This document shows, piece after piece, positions 1-7,747 of a stretch of DNA of 64,000 nucleotides. Within the stretch, counting starts at the first letter, position 1; the number at the start of each line of letters is the position of its first letter. Under the pieces are notes generated by a model. The model was not told where the DNA came from. It saw only the letters and a program-made list of their open reading frames with translations, and ran no database searches. The position numbers were made by a program, and so were the translations under genes. Origin of the DNA: GCA-2720975 sp964467985. Its GTDB lineage: Bacteria; Planctomycetota; UBA1135; GCA-002686595. The stretch is taken from positions 248,001-312,000 of the forward strand of contig CAYXTP010000003.1 in NCBI GenBank assembly GCA_964467985.1, written 5' to 3'.

Positions 1-447
1 GGGTGTGTCGCCGTCACTCACTCGGACGGAGTAGACGCCACCCGCTAGCTGCTCGAGAGCTAGGCCGTTACGCAACAAGACCACTTCGAGAGCCTCGTCC
101 AATCGGACGTTTGGGAAGGAAGCGTCGATCAAGGCGTTGTGCTGCGCATCGAGGTAGATGTTCACGTCCGCGATCTGGGCGATCATGTGAATCGCGTTGG
201 CCAGGGGAGTGCTCCGAAAATCCAGACTCACGACCTCGCTTGAGGGAATCAGGACGCGCTCGCTTAGCTGAAACGCTGCCTCGCGCTCGTCAGGCTGGGG
301 ATCCACCCAGGAGTGGGTCGTCTCAACGAGCAGTGGGTTTTGATTCTCGGGCATGAAAGGCTCAGAACGCACACGCCCGACCGTCGTCGGAGTGGCGCAG
401 GCCGTCACTCCCAGGAGAGCGAAGAGAACAAGAGGCTTGATAGTCAT
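1..447 (-). CDS. Secretin (PilQ/GspD-type) lipoprotein, N-terminal part only
   Basis: The leftward reading frame is open for 149 codons from an ATG at 447 to the window edge, so the C-terminal secretin barrel is missing. The N-terminus is a lipoprotein signal with lipobox VTAC (Cys15). After a linker comes a stretch resembling the STN/secretin N-terminal domain (VSLDFRSTPLANAIHMIAQ, then VNIYLDAQ and DEALEVVLLRNGLALEQ). This domain precedes the outer-membrane pore of type IV pilus and type II secretion machines. The ATG overlaps the stop of the upstream pilP-like gene in an ATGA tetranucleotide, so it is very likely the last gene of the leftward pilus operon and translationally coupled. A general STN-domain lipoprotein is the alternative. 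The pore domain itself cannot be seen. Confidence 0.75.
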   Translation of the reverse strand, partial: MTIKPLVLFALLGVTACATPTTVGRVRSEPFMPENQNPLLVETTHSWVDPQPDEREAAFQLSERVLIPSSEVVSLDFRSTPLANAIHMIAQIADVNIYLDAQHNALIDASFPNVRLDEALEVVLLRNGLALEQLAGGVYSVRVSDGDTP

Positions 448-1235
448 GCGGGGTCTACCTCGAGTGAGTCGTCGGTGTCAGGAGTCATGGGAGGGTCCAA
501 GTCGGGGACGAGCTCCGTTCCGGCCGCCTCTGGGGTCGTTCCGGAGCGGGGCGAGTTTGCCCGGAACGCAGGCAGCGGAAGTTCGATGCGCCCTTCCTCG
601 GACATCAAGGTCACGCCACGTCGCCCAATCGTCTCGACCCACAGGAGTTCCGGAATGAGGACGTCTCCCGCTTGAACGATGTGGCCGCCGAGGAGCGCCC
701 AGGAACCCTGCTCGGCGTTCACGATTGCCGTCAGGCTGGCCGACTCGGTGAAGGCCGCCACGCGATCGCGACGCGATCGTTTGTCGGCCAGGGAGGAAGT
801 CCCGTTCATTCCCGAACTCAAGCGGGAGTCAGGACGTGGCCGGCTGGAGGACCCAGACCCTCCCTGGCCGTCGAGCCAGGTGGGAGTCGTCTCGAGCAAC
901 TGACTGAGTTCACCGGCTGAGCCGCCCCGGAACGTCTCCAGGACACTCAACAGCTGCTGCACAGGGACCTCTCCGCTGCCCTCGGAGTCCGCTTGCGGGA
1001 GGTCTTGGTCGGGAGCTGCAGAATCACCAGCCGCAGCGACACCTGCGCTGGCCTCTTGCGCCAATGGGAAGGCGCTTGAAGCGTGCTTCACGGCCGAGCC
1101 AGCACCCACTTCGTCTGCGTCAGGAAATACCTCTTGGAGCGCGTCGTCGCCACCGTAGGCCGACCACACCTGCGGCCCCCACGTGGCGGCTGTGGAGAGT
1201 CCGAGCAGGGCGACTAGCAGTTTTGTGGCGTTCAT
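444..1235 (-). CDS. PilP-like pilus assembly protein
   Basis: 263 residues with an N-terminal signal or anchor (about residues 1-20) and a long acidic, low-complexity middle containing polar Ser/Gly runs. A C-terminal segment near residues 170-230 (AIVNAEQGSWALLGGHIVQ, then GDVLIPELLWVETIGRRGVTL) matches the pattern of PilP/GspC HR domains, where a small beta-sandwich contacts the secretin. PilP is the inner-membrane lipoprotein linking PilN/PilO to PilQ; here I see no clear lipobox. The start overlaps the stop of the pilO-like gene (ATGA at 1235-1232), and its own stop overlaps the secretin start. The assignment rests mainly on position and this short C-terminal similarity, so the product name is moderate confidence. 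Confidence 0.65.
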   Translation of the reverse strand: MNATKLLVALLGLSTAATWGPQVWSAYGGDDALQEVFPDADEVGAGSAVKHASSAFPLAQEASAGVAAAGDSAAPDQDLPQADSEGSGEVPVQQLLSVLETFRGGSAGELSQLLETTPTWLDGQGGSGSSSRPRPDSRLSSGMNGTSSLADKRSRRDRVAAFTESASLTAIVNAEQGSWALLGGHIVQAGDVLIPELLWVETIGRRGVTLMSEEGRIELPLPAFRANSPRSGTTPEAAGTELVPDLDPPMTPDTDDSLEVDPA

Positions 1236-1873
1236 AGCTGGGGAGTGCGGGTCATGTCGAGGCCGTCCTGGGGAACATCGGGTGCAGGCCCGTAAAAAGG
1301 AAAACCGAGCTGCAGGCGGAACTGGAAACTCGAATCGCCAAGTTGAGAGCGGTGGAGACTGAAGCCCGTTACAAGTAGCGGGTGACCGGCGTGGCGTAGC
1401 AACTGAAGCAGTCGTTCGACGGCCACAGGCTGTGCTTCACCGGCGACGTTCAGAGTGACGAGGCGCACCCACTGCCCCTGACTGCCTGGGCCGAGCGGCG
1501 TGTCCACCTTTGCAAACACGATGTTCTCCAGGGTCACTCCCGATAGGTCGGCTGCCGACCGTACGTCTCCGTAAAGGGCCACGCGATCAGGAGGAGCCGG
1601 CATGAAAGTGCGCAAGGCGGCCGTCAACTCCTCGAGTTGACCGGCATCGATGCGAGTGCGAAGGTCCTCAGCCTGCTCATGCAGCAACATCAGATTGTAT
1701 TCGGCGTCGTCAAAAGCCGAGCACTGCGCCACGGCACCGCGATAACCCAGAGCTGGCCCCGCCACGATTCCGGCGGTGCACAAGAACATGGCCAGGGCCA
1801 AGATGAGCAACGTGGGGACGGGAGACCATCCCACTTGGTTCCGGTTGTCGGCGGGTTGAATTGAGCTACTCAC
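1232..1873 (-). CDS. PilO-like pilus assembly protein
   Basis: 213 residues starting at a GTG whose G is shared with the upstream TAG stop (TAGTG). A strong GAGGAGG ribosome-binding sequence lies about 8 bases upstream, which decides this start over an ATG at 1933. One transmembrane helix (about residues 16-38, LLILALAMFLCTAGIVAGPAL) is followed by a helical stretch and a compact C-terminal domain with alternating beta/alpha pattern ending GFPFYGPAP. This is the layout of PilO: a short cytoplasmic tail, one membrane helix, a coiled coil and a ferredoxin-like periplasmic domain that pairs with PilN. Sequence identity to PilO cannot be judged by eye. The call combines topology and operon position. 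Confidence 0.65.
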   Translation of the reverse strand: MSSSIQPADNRNQVGWSPVPTLLILALAMFLCTAGIVAGPALGYRGAVAQCSAFDDAEYNLMLLHEQAEDLRTRIDAGQLEELTAALRTFMPAPPDRVALYGDVRSAADLSGVTLENIVFAKVDTPLGPGSQGQWVRLVTLNVAGEAQPVAVERLLQLLRHAGHPLLVTGFSLHRSQLGDSSFQFRLQLGFPFYGPAPDVPQDGLDMTRTPQL

Positions 1874-3342
1874 TACCGCTCTCCTCCTCGGGAATCGCGG
1901 GCAGGGGCCCCATGCGCGGCGCGAGCATCCCAATCTCCATCGATCGTGAACTGCAGCATCTCAGAAGAACTGCTGCTGCCCGGGATTCTGGTTTCCGGCT
2001 GGAGGGAGAAGTTTCCAAACGCATCGAGTTCGTCGAACCTGCCGGTCAAGTCCGCCAGGGCCTCGGCCGCACGAACGGTCCCAGGAGGCGCCCAGCCAAC
2101 GATTGCGTACCGGACAGAACTGTCCTCCGCGGTCAAGTGAATGGACTCGAGTGCCGCATCATCGCCAAAGGCCCGCAATACATCACCACAGACCCTGCCG
2201 AAAGGAATGTTTGACGTACCCGTACCGAGGAAGGCGCGCCACTCGGATTGGAATTCCGATTCGACGCTCTGCAATGATTGGATCTCTGCTTTGAGGCTCG
2301 ACGCGTCCTTGACTGTCCTGGCCGAATCGCTGCGCATGCGCATGTCCTGCTGCATGGCCTCGACGGAGGTCGCAAGGCCGCTGCGGCCCATCAAGCCAAA
2401 GGTGGCCACGCAGGCAACACTGGCCGCCACCAGCATGGATGAGACGCTGCGGCGTGGAGCTGCGGGGAGAGTGAAGTCGACGGAGAGCGCGTCGAGCCTG
2501 CGGCACGGGACCATCAGAGCCAGCGCTTGATACTGCCTGGGATCAGGCGCTACGGGAGCACAAGCAAAGGTGAGGTCCACGTCAGGGAGCACCATCTGGG
2601 TGGCGGGACTGATCGCGGCCTCCCACTCAGGGTCGAAGCCCCAAAGATGGACCTGGGTAACGACTCCGCCCTCGCTCAGCCTGCGCCAATGGGAATCCAT
2701 CGACCGCAACTCCTGCACCAATGCTGAGGCCAGTGCGTCCCGAGAGAGGGAGGCGGTTGGAACGACGTTGTGACTGACGAGGCCCGCCGTGCCAATCAAG
2801 CTGACCCCGAGACCGGTCCCCAATTGACCAACCAGTAGGGCCGCCTCACCCACTGCAAGCTCGCGCGGTTGCCAGATCCCGTGGTACGCCGTCTCCGCTG
2901 CCAAGACCCGCTTGACGTCGAATCCAACCTTGCGCAGCGAGTCCATCAGGGCTCGCAAGCGCGGCGCCTCGAGGGTGAACAGCAGCCAGGACTGGATGCC
3001 GTCGCGCGTGTTCTGCTTGTTGCCGCCCAGGGGTAGAGCGTGATAGAGGGCTTGGTCCGTGGTGCCCAGCAAGTTGGCCGCTTTGCGATTCAAGTTTCCG
3101 GCCAGGTCCCGAGGACTGAGACCGGCGGGTAGTTCTATCTGCCGGCGCCTGTAGAACGATTCGTCCAGAGCCAAAACACAAGCCTGTCCGCGTTCGCCAC
3201 GACCCTCGAGCATCGCGACGACCGTCCGTGCAATGGATTCGTCGCCTTCGAGAAGATCCGCTGTCAGCACACAATTCTCCCGATCTTCCGCAAGCCAGCT
3301 CACGGAGTTGTCGGAGACATAAAGGACGGATAGACCGCTCAT
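1873..3342 (-). CDS. PilM/PilN-type fusion, pilus assembly platform protein
   Basis: 489 residues from the ATG at 3342. An upstream in-frame ATG at 3450 exists, but its extension is Pro/Arg-rich and looks non-coding. Residues about 1-290 resemble the actin-like PilM/GspL cytoplasmic fold (start MSGLSVLYVS; ELPAGLSPRDL; LLVGQLGTGLGVSLI). A transmembrane helix follows near residues 300-320 (VSSMLVAASVACVATFGLM), then a helical, probably coiled-coil stretch and a PilN/GspL-like periplasmic domain (ESIHLTAEDSSVRYAIVGW). PilM and PilN are usually separate proteins; here they appear as one chain, as in type II secretion GspL. It is the first gene of the leftward operon and runs into the pilO-like gene with a one-base overlap. 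Confidence 0.7.
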   Translation of the reverse strand: MSGLSVLYVSDNSVSWLAEDRENCVLTADLLEGDESIARTVVAMLEGRGERGQACVLALDESFYRRRQIELPAGLSPRDLAGNLNRKAANLLGTTDQALYHALPLGGNKQNTRDGIQSWLLFTLEAPRLRALMDSLRKVGFDVKRVLAAETAYHGIWQPRELAVGEAALLVGQLGTGLGVSLIGTAGLVSHNVVPTASLSRDALASALVQELRSMDSHWRRLSEGGVVTQVHLWGFDPEWEAAISPATQMVLPDVDLTFACAPVAPDPRQYQALALMVPCRRLDALSVDFTLPAAPRRSVSSMLVAASVACVATFGLMGRSGLATSVEAMQQDMRMRSDSARTVKDASSLKAEIQSLQSVESEFQSEWRAFLGTGTSNIPFGRVCGDVLRAFGDDAALESIHLTAEDSSVRYAIVGWAPPGTVRAAEALADLTGRFDELDAFGNFSLQPETRIPGSSSSSEMLQFTIDGDWDARAAHGAPARDSRGGER

Positions 3343-3574
3343 GCTGCCGTACTGCTGATAGGGACTGGGGGCTGGAGACTGGAAACCGGGACGGGTTGGG
3401 GCGCACCGCTTCCTAGTCTTCGGAGCCTGCCTCCAGGGACTTGAGGCCATTGGATGGATCGGGCGGTTATCCCTGAGAAGGACTCAAGCCATGCCCGTGA
3501 GGGCGCCGAAAGGTGTCAGGAATGGTCGGTGTCCTCCGGCCTGTCCCCACCGATTACCCATTAGTCCCAGACCC

Positions 3575-4081
3575 GTGAAAAGACTTCAAGTTCCTACCCA
3601 GAACCGAAACGCTGGCTTCTCGTTGATGGAGTTGGTCATCGTCCTCATGGTCATCGTTACCATCGCCGGTATCGCCATGCCCCGTCTCGGCTCCGCGAGC
3701 GAGCGCGCGTTCAATGCCCGTCGCGTTTCAGACCTGAGCACCTTGCAGAAAGCGCTCGAGCTCTACCACGCTGACAATGGTATCTACCCCGTGGTCTCCG
3801 GCTGGTCTGGAGACGCGCCCAAGTACGGCGGCCACGGATACACCCAAGTCGACCCCTACATTCCGGGTCTGATTCCGGAGTACATCGATATGTTGCCCGC
3901 CGATCCGGATGCGGGTTTCCCCACCGGCAGCAAGGGTTACCTGTACAAGTCGGACGGCGATGAATACAAGGTGCTCGCGCACCAGACACCGTCCAAGTTC
4001 CCCACGGACCACCGCTTCTTTGACTCAGTGCGCCCGACGTGGGCCTACCAGGTCAGCTCCAAGGGTGGTGCGGACTGGTAA
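3575..4081 (+). CDS. Type IV prepilin / pseudopilin
   Basis: 168 residues from a GTG at 3575. The N-terminus carries a textbook class III signal: short basic leader, cleavage after Gly14, then Phe15 and Glu19 (G-FSLMELVIVLMVIVTIAG) followed by the hydrophobic assembly helix. The mature part begins with MPRLGSASERAFNARRVSDLSTLQKALELYHADNG, the usual GspG/PilA-like alpha-helix. It then continues with IYPVVSGWSGDAPKYGG and ends without the paired C-terminal Cys of many pilins. The helix-plus-YHADNGIYP region is closest to GspG-type major pseudopilins. The gene is divergent from the pilus assembly operon, so both may share the 3343-3574 promoter region. A perfect terminator hairpin follows. A longer reading from 3491 is possible but would bury the signal peptide. 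Confidence 0.88.
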   Translation: MKRLQVPTQNRNAGFSLMELVIVLMVIVTIAGIAMPRLGSASERAFNARRVSDLSTLQKALELYHADNGIYPVVSGWSGDAPKYGGHGYTQVDPYIPGLIPEYIDMLPADPDAGFPTGSKGYLYKSDGDEYKVLAHQTPSKFPTDHRFFDSVRPTWAYQVSSKGGADW

Positions 4082-4107
4082 GCCGCCCTGCACGTGGAAT
4101 GCTCGTC

Positions 4108-4150
4108 CGGGGGCGCCTCGCAAGTGCGAGGCGCCCCCGATTTCTTGTTG
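4108..4150 (+). terminator. Rho-independent terminator of the prepilin gene
   Basis: A perfect 14-bp inverted repeat (cgggggcgcctcgc / gcgaggcgcccccg, 4108-4121 and 4126-4139) closes a 4-base aagt loop and is followed by the T-rich tract atttcttgtt. It lies 27 bases after the prepilin stop. Confidence 0.9.
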
Positions 4151-4235
4151 CTGAATCGTCTGTGTGTGCTGGAGTCCCTCAGAATCAAGGGACAGGGCAA
4201 AGCGTGATGAGCTGACCAAGTGTAGGCTGCTGCTC

Positions 4236-5708
4236 ATGTCCTCTGCAGCTTGCCGATCACACGGCCGACGACTTGCCCCTCGGTGGTTGAACCTCTTGCC
4301 GGCTCTGCTCCTGGTTGGCGGCGCAGCCAAGGTCCAAGAACCTGACGCTCCCCCACCCCAAACGCAGCCACCTGGGCCATCGCGACTAGGTCAAGACCTC
4401 GCAGCCCTGGCGGGCACGACTGCCGTCTCATTCGCCGAGTTGGACGAACTACTGCTGTGGCGACACGGACGATCTCCAGATGGTCTCGCCGCCTTGCAAC
4501 AACTGCTCGAGCTGCGGGTGCTTGACACGCTGGCTACCGAAGCTGGCATCGAGATCTCATCCCAAGACCTCTCGCGGCGCTGGATTGAGTTGGAGGCCGA
4601 CATTCAGGCTCAGGGCCTGGCCGAGGACCTGCCTGCCTACCTCTTGATGAGCGGAATCACGCGCGAGATGTTCCTTGAATATCTGCGCCTGGCATTGGTC
4701 CACGAGGCTCTGACCCGCGCTGCCCTGGAACTAACACCTGACCAAGCGGTCACTGGCGAACAACAGAGCACCTGGCTCGAGGCCACGCTCGCCGAGCGCG
4801 GTGTCGAAAAACTGCCGCGCCCCTGGACTGACGGCGTTGTCGCGCGCAGTGGGAATGTGGAGATCTCTAGCGCCGACTACGCCCTGCACCTGCGCACGAT
4901 GCTGCCCCCGGAAGACTTGACGGCCGCTTGCCATCAATTGCTCCTGCACGCGCGCTTGCTGGCCCGCATGCCCGATCTCTCCGCGGACGCGATGGACCGC
5001 ATGATCGAAGAAGAGCTCGATCGCCGCCGAGCCGCTACGCAGGCCAATCCACGCTACCAAGGTGTGAGCTACGAGCGGCTTCTCGAAGCTCAGGGCCTGT
5101 CCCTCGAGGCCGTGCGCCGAGACCCAGCCCTGCATATCGCCATTCTCTCCCGCTATTGGATCGATCGCTCGCATGATGACGAGGCTGTGAGGGCAGTCTA
5201 TTCCACGGAACGCGCCATCTTTGACGGAGCTTACGGAGAGGGCGTCGAGTCGTTCGGACTCGTGTTGAAAGCGGCCGAACTCACCAACGAGTTGATACCG
5301 CGCAGTTTCGAACAAGCCGAACGCGAACTGGTGGACCTACGCGCCAAGATCGGGTCTCTGGCGGACTTCCAGCGTCTGACCAGCGAGCACTCTGAAGATC
5401 CCGCGAGCCGCGAGCGTCAGGGCAGCTTGGGCATCGTGACTCGCGATGCCGCGGGGGTTCCCGAGGGCGTCCGCAGCGCGATCTTCGCCGCTCTGGATGC
5501 GGCCCGCTCCGCAGGGGTGACCGACGTCTCGGGGACAATTCTTGGCCCCCTGCGTTTTTCAGGCGGCGCCCTGTTGGTCGCCTTGGGCCAACGTCGCCCC
5601 GCGCCGACCTGGGAACAGATGTCCGAATTCGTTCGCGGTGAGTTGCGCCGTAGGTTCCTTGTAGAGTTGCTCCCGCCGGATTCCGTAGTGACCTGGCTCA
5701 ATCCTTGA
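4236..5708 (+). CDS. SurA-like periplasmic chaperone / PpiC-type peptidyl-prolyl isomerase
   Basis: 490 residues from the ATG at 4236. Two earlier-frame codons only add an unlikely polar extension. An arginine-flanked hydrophobic segment (RWLNLLPALLLVGGAA) is the signal peptide. Residues about 60-260 are helical and SurA-N-like, with two repeats of the pattern LLELRVLDTLATEAGIEISSQDLSRR. The C-terminal third contains a parvulin-like stretch (LADFQRLTSEHSEDPASRERQGSLG, then LGPLRFSGGALLVALGQRRPAP), including the SEDPAS..GSLG hallmark of PpiC domains. Such proteins assist folding of exported or outer-membrane proteins. It is followed after 27 bases by the microcompartment genes, possibly by read-through, but no functional link is evident. 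Confidence 0.72.
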   Translation: MSSAACRSHGRRLAPRWLNLLPALLLVGGAAKVQEPDAPPPQTQPPGPSRLGQDLAALAGTTAVSFAELDELLLWRHGRSPDGLAALQQLLELRVLDTLATEAGIEISSQDLSRRWIELEADIQAQGLAEDLPAYLLMSGITREMFLEYLRLALVHEALTRAALELTPDQAVTGEQQSTWLEATLAERGVEKLPRPWTDGVVARSGNVEISSADYALHLRTMLPPEDLTAACHQLLLHARLLARMPDLSADAMDRMIEEELDRRRAATQANPRYQGVSYERLLEAQGLSLEAVRRDPALHIAILSRYWIDRSHDDEAVRAVYSTERAIFDGAYGEGVESFGLVLKAAELTNELIPRSFEQAERELVDLRAKIGSLADFQRLTSEHSEDPASRERQGSLGIVTRDAAGVPEGVRSAIFAALDAARSAGVTDVSGTILGPLRFSGGALLVALGQRRPAPTWEQMSEFVRGELRRRFLVELLPPDSVVTWLNP

Positions 5709-5735
5709 CCCCATACAGGCGACACCCCTAACCCC

Positions 5736-6035
5736 ATGATGATCTCAAAGGTCGTCGGCAGCGTTGTCGCGACTCAAAAAGACGAGAAGCTGCAGGACGC
5801 AAAACTGCTGATCCTGGAGATACACGATCAGCACGGTAAGGGAGCCGGATCCTATGTGGTCGCGGTGGATTCGGTTGGAGCCGGCCTAGGCGACATGGTG
5901 CTCTACGCGACGGGTTCCAGCGCTCGTCAAACGACGCTCACCGATGGACGCCCCTGTGACGCCGTGACCATGGCGATCGTGGACTCCTGGGATTTGGAAG
6001 GCGAGAACGTCTTCGAGAAGTGGCAGGAAATTTAG
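5736..6035 (+). CDS. EutN/CcmL-family microcompartment vertex protein 1
   Basis: 99 residues, the normal family length. It shows the EutN/CcmL (BMC-P) pattern: KVVGSVVATQKDEKLQDAKLLIL at the N-terminus, the AVDSVGAGLGDMVLY turn in the middle, SSARQTTLT, and the terminal strand CDAVTMAIVDSWDLEGENVF. In the family this pentamer caps the vertices of a bacterial microcompartment shell. The two genes that follow are paralogues. In planctomycetes, three such vertex paralogues occur in the fucose/rhamnose-degrading microcompartment operon; that parallel is established knowledge, while its extension to this locus is inference. Confidence 0.95.
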   Translation: MMISKVVGSVVATQKDEKLQDAKLLILEIHDQHGKGAGSYVVAVDSVGAGLGDMVLYATGSSARQTTLTDGRPCDAVTMAIVDSWDLEGENVFEKWQEI

Positions 6036-6036
6036 C

Positions 6037-6342
6037 GTGTTCCTCGCGCGTGTAACTGGCCGACTCGTGGCGACGATTCGTTACCAGGGCCTTGAAGGTG
6101 TTCCGCTTCAGTGGGTTCAACCGCTCGACGAAGATGGTCAGCCTTGCGGCCCTCAATTGGTAGCCTGCTCCGCCATCAGCAGCGGGCCCGGCGACCTCGT
6201 TCACTTCGTCGACGGTCGAGAAGCAGCCCTGGCCTTGGAACAGACCTTTGTTCCGGTGGACGCAACGATTGTGGGGTACGTGGAACAGGCACAGCGGACT
6301 GCCGATGGCTCCTCGATCGACCTTGCTGAGGCCCGGCCGTGA
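6037..6342 (+). CDS. EutN/CcmL-family microcompartment vertex protein 2
   Basis: 101 residues from a GTG one base after the previous stop. The BMC-P signature is present: FLARVTGRLVATIRYQGLEGVPLQWVQP, then SSGPGDLVHFVDGREAALAL and TIVGYVEQ. It has diverged from its neighbours (the central GAGxGD is SGPGD), as expected if the three pentamers occupy different vertices or handle different cargo contacts. Its stop overlaps the next start in a GTGA tetranucleotide, so expression is coupled. Confidence 0.93.
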   Translation: MFLARVTGRLVATIRYQGLEGVPLQWVQPLDEDGQPCGPQLVACSAISSGPGDLVHFVDGREAALALEQTFVPVDATIVGYVEQAQRTADGSSIDLAEARP

Positions 6343-6635
6343 TTCTTGCAGATGTAATCGGGACCGTCGTGTCTCCGGTGCAAATCCCCGTGCTCGAAGG
6401 CCGCAAACTGCTGCTGCTGCGCCCCGTCTCCCCCACAGGAGAGCGCGACGGCCAAGCGCGTATCGGCATCGACACCGTCGGTGCGGGACCCGGAGACCGA
6501 GTACTCGTCGTCCAAGAGGGCAACTCGGGCCGGCAGGTGTTGGGTACGCCCGGGGGCGCGGTCAAGACCGTGATCGTCGGGTTTGTCGATGAAGTCGAGC
6601 TGGGGGGCGAGCTCGTCTACGACCACACCGGGTAG
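6339..6635 (+). CDS. EutN/CcmL-family microcompartment vertex protein 3
   Basis: 98 residues from a GTG inside the previous stop (GTGA). BMC-P features are clear: ILADVIGTVVSPVQIPVLEGRKLLLL, GIDTVGAGPGDRVLVV, SGRQVL, and the closing strand VIVGFVDEVEL. Together with the two preceding genes it makes a three-member vertex set. No hexameric (BMC-H) or trimeric (BMC-T) shell gene is visible anywhere in the window, so the shell cannot be made from this locus alone. Confidence 0.94.
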   Translation: MILADVIGTVVSPVQIPVLEGRKLLLLRPVSPTGERDGQARIGIDTVGAGPGDRVLVVQEGNSGRQVLGTPGGAVKTVIVGFVDEVELGGELVYDHTG

Positions 6636-6786
6636 CAAGCGCGCGTGGGTCTTGATTCTGACCGAAGGGCGATTGGGGCTCACGCCACCGCCCCCCCCCC
6701 GCCAACCGCCGCCCCCACCCACCCGGGCTGACGGCTCACGACCCACCCGGTTACGCCACCCCCAGGCTGCGCGCTACAATCCCCGC

Positions 6787-7503
6787 ATGTCCCAACCCGC
6801 CTCCCCCCTACCCCAAGACGGTGGCAGTGAGCAGACTCGGCTGCGCAAGGCCATCTGCCGCATTTCGGCCCTGGCCTACGAGCGCGGATTCACATCGGGG
6901 TCGGAGGGCAACGTCAGCGCCAAGCTCTCCGACGGAACTCTCCTGGTCACGCCTGCGGCGCTGATGAAGGGATTCCTCGAGCCCCACCACATTGCCCATG
7001 TGGACATGCAGGGCCAAGCCCTCGGCGACGGCCCGCAGCCTTCGAGTGAAGTGGGCATTCACCTGGTGGCCTACCAAGAACGCCCGGATGTCGGCGCAGT
7101 CTGCCATGCGCATCCGCCCCACGCAGTTGCCCTGACCGTGGCGGGGGTCGACTTGCAGATGCCTATTATCCCCGAGGCGGTGGTCACGATTGGGGGCATT
7201 CCAACGGCCCCCTTTGGAATTCCTGGCACGGAAGATCTCGGAGAGACGATTCGCGACATCGTGCGTTGTTCGGACACGATGGTGATGAAGAACCATGGTT
7301 CGGTGACCCTGGGCTCAAACCTGATCGACGCCTACAAGAAGCTCGACATGGTTGAGCACACCGCACACATCCTTTGGCTGGCCCATGTGGTCCGAGGTGG
7401 GCTCGAACCCCTGCCACCCGAGGACGTACAACGCCTGTTGGCTACCCGCCGAGAGTTGGGATTCACGAATCGCAATACTCTCGAGAACCGCTGCGGCTTG
7501 TAG
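6787..7503 (+). CDS. Class II aldolase/adducin family (fuculose/rhamnulose-phosphate aldolase-like)
   Basis: 238 residues from the ATG at 6787; the frame extends upstream only through a C-rich, non-coding-looking stretch. Family marks are GSEGNVSAKL, the catalytic Glu in PSSEVG, the zinc ligands HAHPPH and the third His in KNHGSV. These zinc enzymes cleave deoxyhexulose-1-phosphates to dihydroxyacetone phosphate and lactaldehyde. In planctomycetal microcompartments the aldolase is a core enzyme that feeds lactaldehyde into the shell. Its position 151 bases after three vertex genes fits that role. Ribulose-5-phosphate epimerase or another class II aldolase-fold reaction cannot be excluded from sequence alone. 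Confidence 0.88.
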   Translation: MSQPASPLPQDGGSEQTRLRKAICRISALAYERGFTSGSEGNVSAKLSDGTLLVTPAALMKGFLEPHHIAHVDMQGQALGDGPQPSSEVGIHLVAYQERPDVGAVCHAHPPHAVALTVAGVDLQMPIIPEAVVTIGGIPTAPFGIPGTEDLGETIRDIVRCSDTMVMKNHGSVTLGSNLIDAYKKLDMVEHTAHILWLAHVVRGGLEPLPPEDVQRLLATRRELGFTNRNTLENRCGL

Positions 7504-7747
7504 AGGGCTGGGCGGAGCAGGCCGTGCTCCCCGGCGGGGCAACAGGGCGGAATCTCAAGACGTGTGGGAACCCGAACGCGCCCCGACCCGTTCTCACTCT
7601 GAGTCCGGCTCTGCGCGCAGATAGGGAAAGCGATTCCGTCCTGCGGCGCGACAGGACTCCAGCTCGCCAGCCCGTATGCAAGCCACCCATGCCGGGGTAG
7701 GACTTCTATACGGACTTCCCCACCAGCGCCTCGCCGAGCCAACCCCC

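Noticed and set aside
6682..6725. C-rich tract before the aldolase gene
   Set aside because: Homopolymer-like C runs with no unit periodicity or stem. Likely just high-GC spacer sequence.
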